Part shown: positions 60,630 to 64,000 of the stretch, piece by piece
Position numbering within the stretch: position 1 is the stretch's first letter
How the letters are laid out: each line of letters opens with the position of its first letter
From: an uncultured Emticicia sp.
Lineage (GTDB): Bacteria; Bacteroidota; Bacteroidia; Cytophagales; Spirosomataceae
Assembly: GCF_937903345.1 (NCBI RefSeq)
Contig: NZ_CALCZQ010000031.1
Span: forward strand, 1-64,000
Reading direction: 5' to 3'
Length of the DNA stretch: 64,000 bases
The notes under the pieces: generated by a model
The model's input: the letters and a program-made list of their open reading frames with translations, nothing else
Database searches by the model: none
Told to the model about the DNA's origin: nothing
Translations under genes and position numbers: made by a program

Positions 60630-61469
60630 TTATAGTGAACAAAATGCTCGCACCACAAAAAATAGTATAAACCAATATAAAGGATAAACCACAATCATCG
60701 CTCCAAGTCGGATTGAATCAAAGAAAACTGAGCCTTTTGTAATTTTGTGAGAAATATACCCTGATAGATAGTTTGCGGGAAAATTAATCACCAAACTTAT
60801 TGTAAATATCGGACTTTGCCAAAATTCAACTTTCGGAAAGCTCCAAATGAAGCATTTATTTATTTTTTCGGTCAATAAATCATTGAAGGTTTTTAAGAAA
60901 AGTACATCTTCCGAAATATTGTTAAGGTCTTTTTTCACGATTCGTGTGCCGATATTCATATTGACGATTTTGCCAAAAGAAAAGAAAGTATCATAACTTA
61001 TGCCAATCGGCACAACGGTTAAGTCAATGCCTTCGTTCCATGCTTGTTGAGCCAATCGAGCCGTACCTTTTTTAAGCGGAAGCAACTTTGTTTGGTGGGT
61101 ACAAATGCCTTCTGAAAAAATCAAGACTATTTCGCCTTGCTTGAATAAATCAATACATCTATCAAATGTTTCGTCGTTGCCGCTAAGATGTTCTTTTCCT
61201 TCAGAAAGTCGATGGATGGGCAACATAAAAAAACTCGAAAGGATTTTATTGGCCAATTTTTTTCTAAAAATATCGCCACGTCCCAAAGACCACATCCGAC
61301 GATCTAAATTACAACCAATTATAGCAGCATCAAGAAATGAATTGGCGTGAGTAGCTGCCAAAATAACTGCTCCTGATTTTGGAATATTTTCTAAGCCAGT
61401 AATCGTAATTTTTTTGATGAAAAACCTTAATAAAAAACCAACGTAAGGACGTAAAATGTAATATAGCAA
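60630..61469 (-). CDS. 1-acyl-glycerol-3-phosphate acyltransferase-like (PlsC family)
   Basis: 279 residues. The acyltransferase motif reads H41-ANSFL-D47, i.e. HX5D instead of the usual HX4D, as in the HPNSFLD subgroup. The second block is FSEGICTHQTKLLPLKKGTARLA. The C-terminus has two hydrophobic segments. Likely lysophospholipid or glycerol-phosphate acyltransferase at the inner membrane. Confidence 0.8.
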   Translation of the reverse strand: MLYYILRPYVGFLLRFFIKKITITGLENIPKSGAVILAATHANSFLDAAIIGCNLDRRMWSLGRGDIFRKKLANKILSSFFMLPIHRLSEGKEHLSGNDETFDRCIDLFKQGEIVLIFSEGICTHQTKLLPLKKGTARLAQQAWNEGIDLTVVPIGISYDTFFSFGKIVNMNIGTRIVKKDLNNISEDVLFLKTFNDLLTEKINKCFIWSFPKVEFWQSPIFTISLVINFPANYLSGYISHKITKGSVFFDSIRLGAMIVVYPLYWFILFFVVRAFCSL

Positions 61470-61683
61470 TTGAACAAATGTTTAGGTGAAAGTATTTAGT
61501 TTTTCAAAAATCCGAATAAAAATTTATCTGACCAAATAGAATTTTGAATTTGGTATTTGTTTAACATTAAATTGTAGTTTTCTGCTGAGTATTCCAAACA
61601 ATCCGAATTCTCTTTGGTTTTCCTATAGAATGACAATATTTTCGTTTGTTTTTTTAACAAATAGCTTGATTCTAAATAAAAAT

Positions 61684-63309
61684 ATGACAAATCTACAAGA
61701 TAAAATCTCGGCCATTTTCCCCGAAGTTGGTCAAATTCCAGAACAATTTCAGATTCAACCACTTCACCAAAAAGAGTATTTGGTTGGTGGCGAAATGCGT
61801 CAGTGGGCGGGTGCTACACAGGCTGTGTACTCTCCAATTTATGTGAAAAACGGTGATAAATTTGAAAGCTTACTTATCGGAAGCTATCCAATTACCGATG
61901 AAGTAGAGGCAATGGATGCTCTCAATGCGGCTTTGAAAGCATACGATAATGGTCGTGGCGAATGGCCAACGATGAGCTTAAGCGAACGTATTGCTTGCAT
62001 GGAAAATTTTCTTAAAAAAATGCTTGAGAAAAAGACCGAAATCGTGAATTTATTGATGTACGAAATTGGTAAATCGTTGGCCGATTCAATCAAAGAATTT
62101 GACCGAACGATTGAATATATTTATGACACAATTGATTGTTTGAAAGATATTGACCGCAATTCGTCTCGATTTAAAATCGAACAAGGCATTATCGGACAAA
62201 TCAGACGTTCGCCTTTGGGTGTTGTGCTTTGTATGGGGCCATTCAATTATCCTTTGAATGAAACTTTCTGTACGCTGATTCCTGCCATTATTATGGGAAA
62301 TACGATTTTATTTAAGCCACCAAAACACGGTACGCTTTTGCATTATCCATTATTGAAGGCTTTTCAAGAGTGTTTCCCGAAAGGCGTTGTGAATACAATT
62401 TATGGGCGTGGAGCAAACGTTGTTCCGCCTTTGATGCAAACCGGCAAAATCAATGTGCTTACGCTCATTGGGTCAAGTAAAGTGGCGAATGATTTAAAGA
62501 AAATGCATCCAAAACTCAATCGTTTGAGAGCTGTTTTGGGTCTTGATGCCAAAAATGCAGGCATTATTTTGAAAAATGCTGATGTAGAATTGGCTGTAAA
62601 AGAATGTATTTTAGGTTCGCTTTCGTTTAATGGTCAACGTTGTACGGCCATCAAAATCATTTGGGTGCATCGCTCGATTGCAAAGAAATTCTTGAATAGA
62701 TTTACCGAAGAACTCGAAAAACTCAAATTTGGAATGCCGTGGGAAGCGGGTGTAAATCTTACGCCATTGCCAGAACCCAACAAACCAACGTATTTGGCTG
62801 AGTGCATCGCTGATGCTCAAGCCAACGGTGCGGAAGTTGTGAACGAAGGTGGTGGCACAACCATAAATTCATTTGTATATCCTGCGGTGCTTTACCCAGT
62901 AAATAGCAGAATGAAAGTTTATAGCGAAGAGCAATTCGGGCCACTCGTGCCAGTTGTGCCATTTGATGATGTCGAAGAGCCAATTCAATATATCATTGAT
63001 TCGTCGCATGGACAGCAAGTGAGCATTTTTGGTACAAATGCCGACCAAATCGCTCATTTGATTGACCCACTTGTAAATCAAGTGAGCCGTGTAAATATCA
63101 ATGCTCAGTGCCAACGGGGGCCAGATACATTTCCGTTTACAGGCAGAAAAGATTCGGCCGAAGGAACACTTTCGGTAGAAGATGCTCTCAGAGCTTTTTC
63201 GATTCGTACGGTGGTGGCCACGAAAGATACCGATGCCAACAAGAAAATTTTCAATGAGATTGTCGAAGAGCATAGTTCGCACTTCCTTTCTACGAAATAC
63301 GTTTTCTAA
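61684..63309 (+). CDS. gapN: NADP-dependent glyceraldehyde-3-phosphate dehydrogenase (non-phosphorylating)
   Basis: 541 residues from ATG 61684 (MTNLQDKISAIFPEVGQIP); an ATG at 61630 would add 18 hydrophobic residues and is less likely. An aldehyde dehydrogenase with the GapN-type active site FNGQRCTAIK, GPFNYPLNETF, and the C-terminal INAQCQRGPDTFPFTGRKDSAEGTLS. GapN oxidises glyceraldehyde-3-phosphate directly to 3-phosphoglycerate with NADP, a source of NADPH. Confidence 0.92.
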   Translation: MTNLQDKISAIFPEVGQIPEQFQIQPLHQKEYLVGGEMRQWAGATQAVYSPIYVKNGDKFESLLIGSYPITDEVEAMDALNAALKAYDNGRGEWPTMSLSERIACMENFLKKMLEKKTEIVNLLMYEIGKSLADSIKEFDRTIEYIYDTIDCLKDIDRNSSRFKIEQGIIGQIRRSPLGVVLCMGPFNYPLNETFCTLIPAIIMGNTILFKPPKHGTLLHYPLLKAFQECFPKGVVNTIYGRGANVVPPLMQTGKINVLTLIGSSKVANDLKKMHPKLNRLRAVLGLDAKNAGIILKNADVELAVKECILGSLSFNGQRCTAIKIIWVHRSIAKKFLNRFTEELEKLKFGMPWEAGVNLTPLPEPNKPTYLAECIADAQANGAEVVNEGGGTTINSFVYPAVLYPVNSRMKVYSEEQFGPLVPVVPFDDVEEPIQYIIDSSHGQQVSIFGTNADQIAHLIDPLVNQVSRVNINAQCQRGPDTFPFTGRKDSAEGTLSVEDALRAFSIRTVVATKDTDANKKIFNEIVEEHSSHFLSTKYVF

Positions 63310-63316
63310 AAAACAC

Positions 63317-63346
63317 AATCCCCTTCGGTTTAAATCGAAGGGGATT
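63317..63346 (+). terminator. Terminator after gapN
   Basis: AATCCCCTTCG pairs with CGAAGGGGATT over an 8-nt loop and is followed by TTTGTTTT. Confidence 0.9.
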
Positions 63347-63431
63347 TTTGTTTTATCATGCTTGAAATACTAATATTTTGAATGTGCAAAACTCGAAAAA
63401 GTGGTTAAATTTGTGTATAAATTTTCATAAA

Positions 63432-64000
63432 ATGACTAAAGAAGTAAATCCAAGGTTGATTTTGCATAAACCTTCTCGTAAATATACGCTTGAAGAATAT
63501 TTGCGAAAAGAAGCAAACTCAACACACAAACACGAATTTATAAACGGCGAAATAATCAAAATGCCAAACGCAAGATACAACCACAACTTAATAGCGATGA
63601 ATATTGCTATTGATTTATCCTATCAAACAGAAAACTCAGATAAGAATTATCAAATATTAGGTTCAGATCAGAAAATATATTTTCCAAGTCTTGATGAAGG
63701 TGTTTATGCCGATGCTTTGGCAGTTTGCGAAAAACCACTTTTTTGGGATAATGACGATTTACTATTAATCAACCCTATTTTGGTAGTAGAAGTTTTATCG
63801 AAAAGCACTCAAAAATATGACCGTACGGGTAAGTTTGACAAATACAAAACCCTCGATTCATTTAAAGAATACGTGATGATTCGCCAAAATGAGTGCTATG
63901 CTGAAGTTTGGTATAGAGAACGCCCAGGCCTTTGGCACGAAACAATCGTGACAGATATTGAAGGAAAATTGCCTTTGCAATCGCTCGGCGTAGAAATTTC
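63432..64000 (+). CDS. Uma2 family (DUF820) protein, cut by window edge
   Basis: At least 189 codons from ATG 63432, open to the right edge. It shows KYTLEEYLRKEANSTHKHEF and INGEIIKMPNARYNHN, then YADALAVCE and NPILVVEVLSKST, the PD-(D/E)XK-type core of Uma2 proteins. A TAAATTTG box lies 19-26 bp upstream. Distinct in sequence from the Uma2 gene at 36731. Confidence 0.85.
   Translation, partial: MTKEVNPRLILHKPSRKYTLEEYLRKEANSTHKHEFINGEIIKMPNARYNHNLIAMNIAIDLSYQTENSDKNYQILGSDQKIYFPSLDEGVYADALAVCEKPLFWDNDDLLLINPILVVEVLSKSTQKYDRTGKFDKYKTLDSFKEYVMIRQNECYAEVWYRERPGLWHETIVTDIEGKLPLQSLGVEI

Noticed and set aside
61496..61762. 88-codon minus-strand frame overlapping the gapN start
   Set aside because: It overlaps the conserved gapN N-terminus, has no family likeness and is aromatic-rich in the manner of an antisense shadow.

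Overview
This is an AT-rich stretch of a Bacteroidota chromosome, most likely from a Cytophagales-type bacterium. The basis is the gene content (paired OmpH/Skp genes next to BamA, two DUF6089 barrels, the plant-like ketol-acid reductoisomerase, Uma2 and four-helix-bundle genes) and many upstream copies of the Bacteroidota -7 motif TAnnTTTG. Genus is not determinable from the sequence alone.

Layout. 0.1-7.2 kb (minus): surface-glycan genes (PhyH dioxygenase, glycosidase-like propeller, methyltransferase, sugar acetyltransferase, WbqC, GT-C membrane protein) with a TumE-like toxin/antitoxin pair coupled to the methyltransferase. 7.2-14.9 kb (minus): branched-chain amino-acid genes ilvD-ilvB-ilvN-ilvC plus ilvA. 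Two small elements bounded by inverted repeats sit inside the operon, one with a four-helix-bundle gene and one with a broken GxxExxY gene. 15.2-17.7 kb (plus): FAH-family enzyme and ketoglutarate-semialdehyde-type dehydrogenase. 17.9-25.6 kb (minus): envelope-assembly block nadK, two DUF6089, uppS, bamA, two ompH. 25.7-30.0 kb: beta-CASP hydrolase, UxaA-type dehydratase and a divergent SDR, probably sugar-acid catabolism. 30.2-41.3 kb: housekeeping genes argD, murE, gcvT, an M28 peptidase, a Uma2 protein and metG.

41.6-55.4 kb is the accessory region. It opens with a toxin-antitoxin pair and decayed DNA holding the C-terminus of a tyrosine recombinase. It continues with a McrBC system whose McrB carries several reader domains. 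Then comes a row of gene cassettes (m5C methyltransferase + BsuBI/PstI-type endonuclease; SnoaL-like protein; small membrane protein; dihydroorotase + zinc-ribbon protein; small lipoprotein-like protein). These are separated by six long imperfect palindromes that start with AAC and end with GTT. The architecture is that of integron attC sites, so this looks like a chromosomal integron-type cassette array with a dead or missing integrase (a CALIN-like array). It is the most interesting feature of the window. An initiator tRNA-fMet gene marks its right edge.

55.7-64 kb returns to core genes: era, a DMT transporter, der, a DsbD-N-like protein, a 3'-5' exonuclease, a plsC-type acyltransferase, gapN and a second Uma2 gene cut by the window edge. 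Several intergenic regions carry recurring short repeats (8-bp GTGAATGA-type units, GC-rich GGCGAACCG hairpins, inverted repeats between convergent genes).
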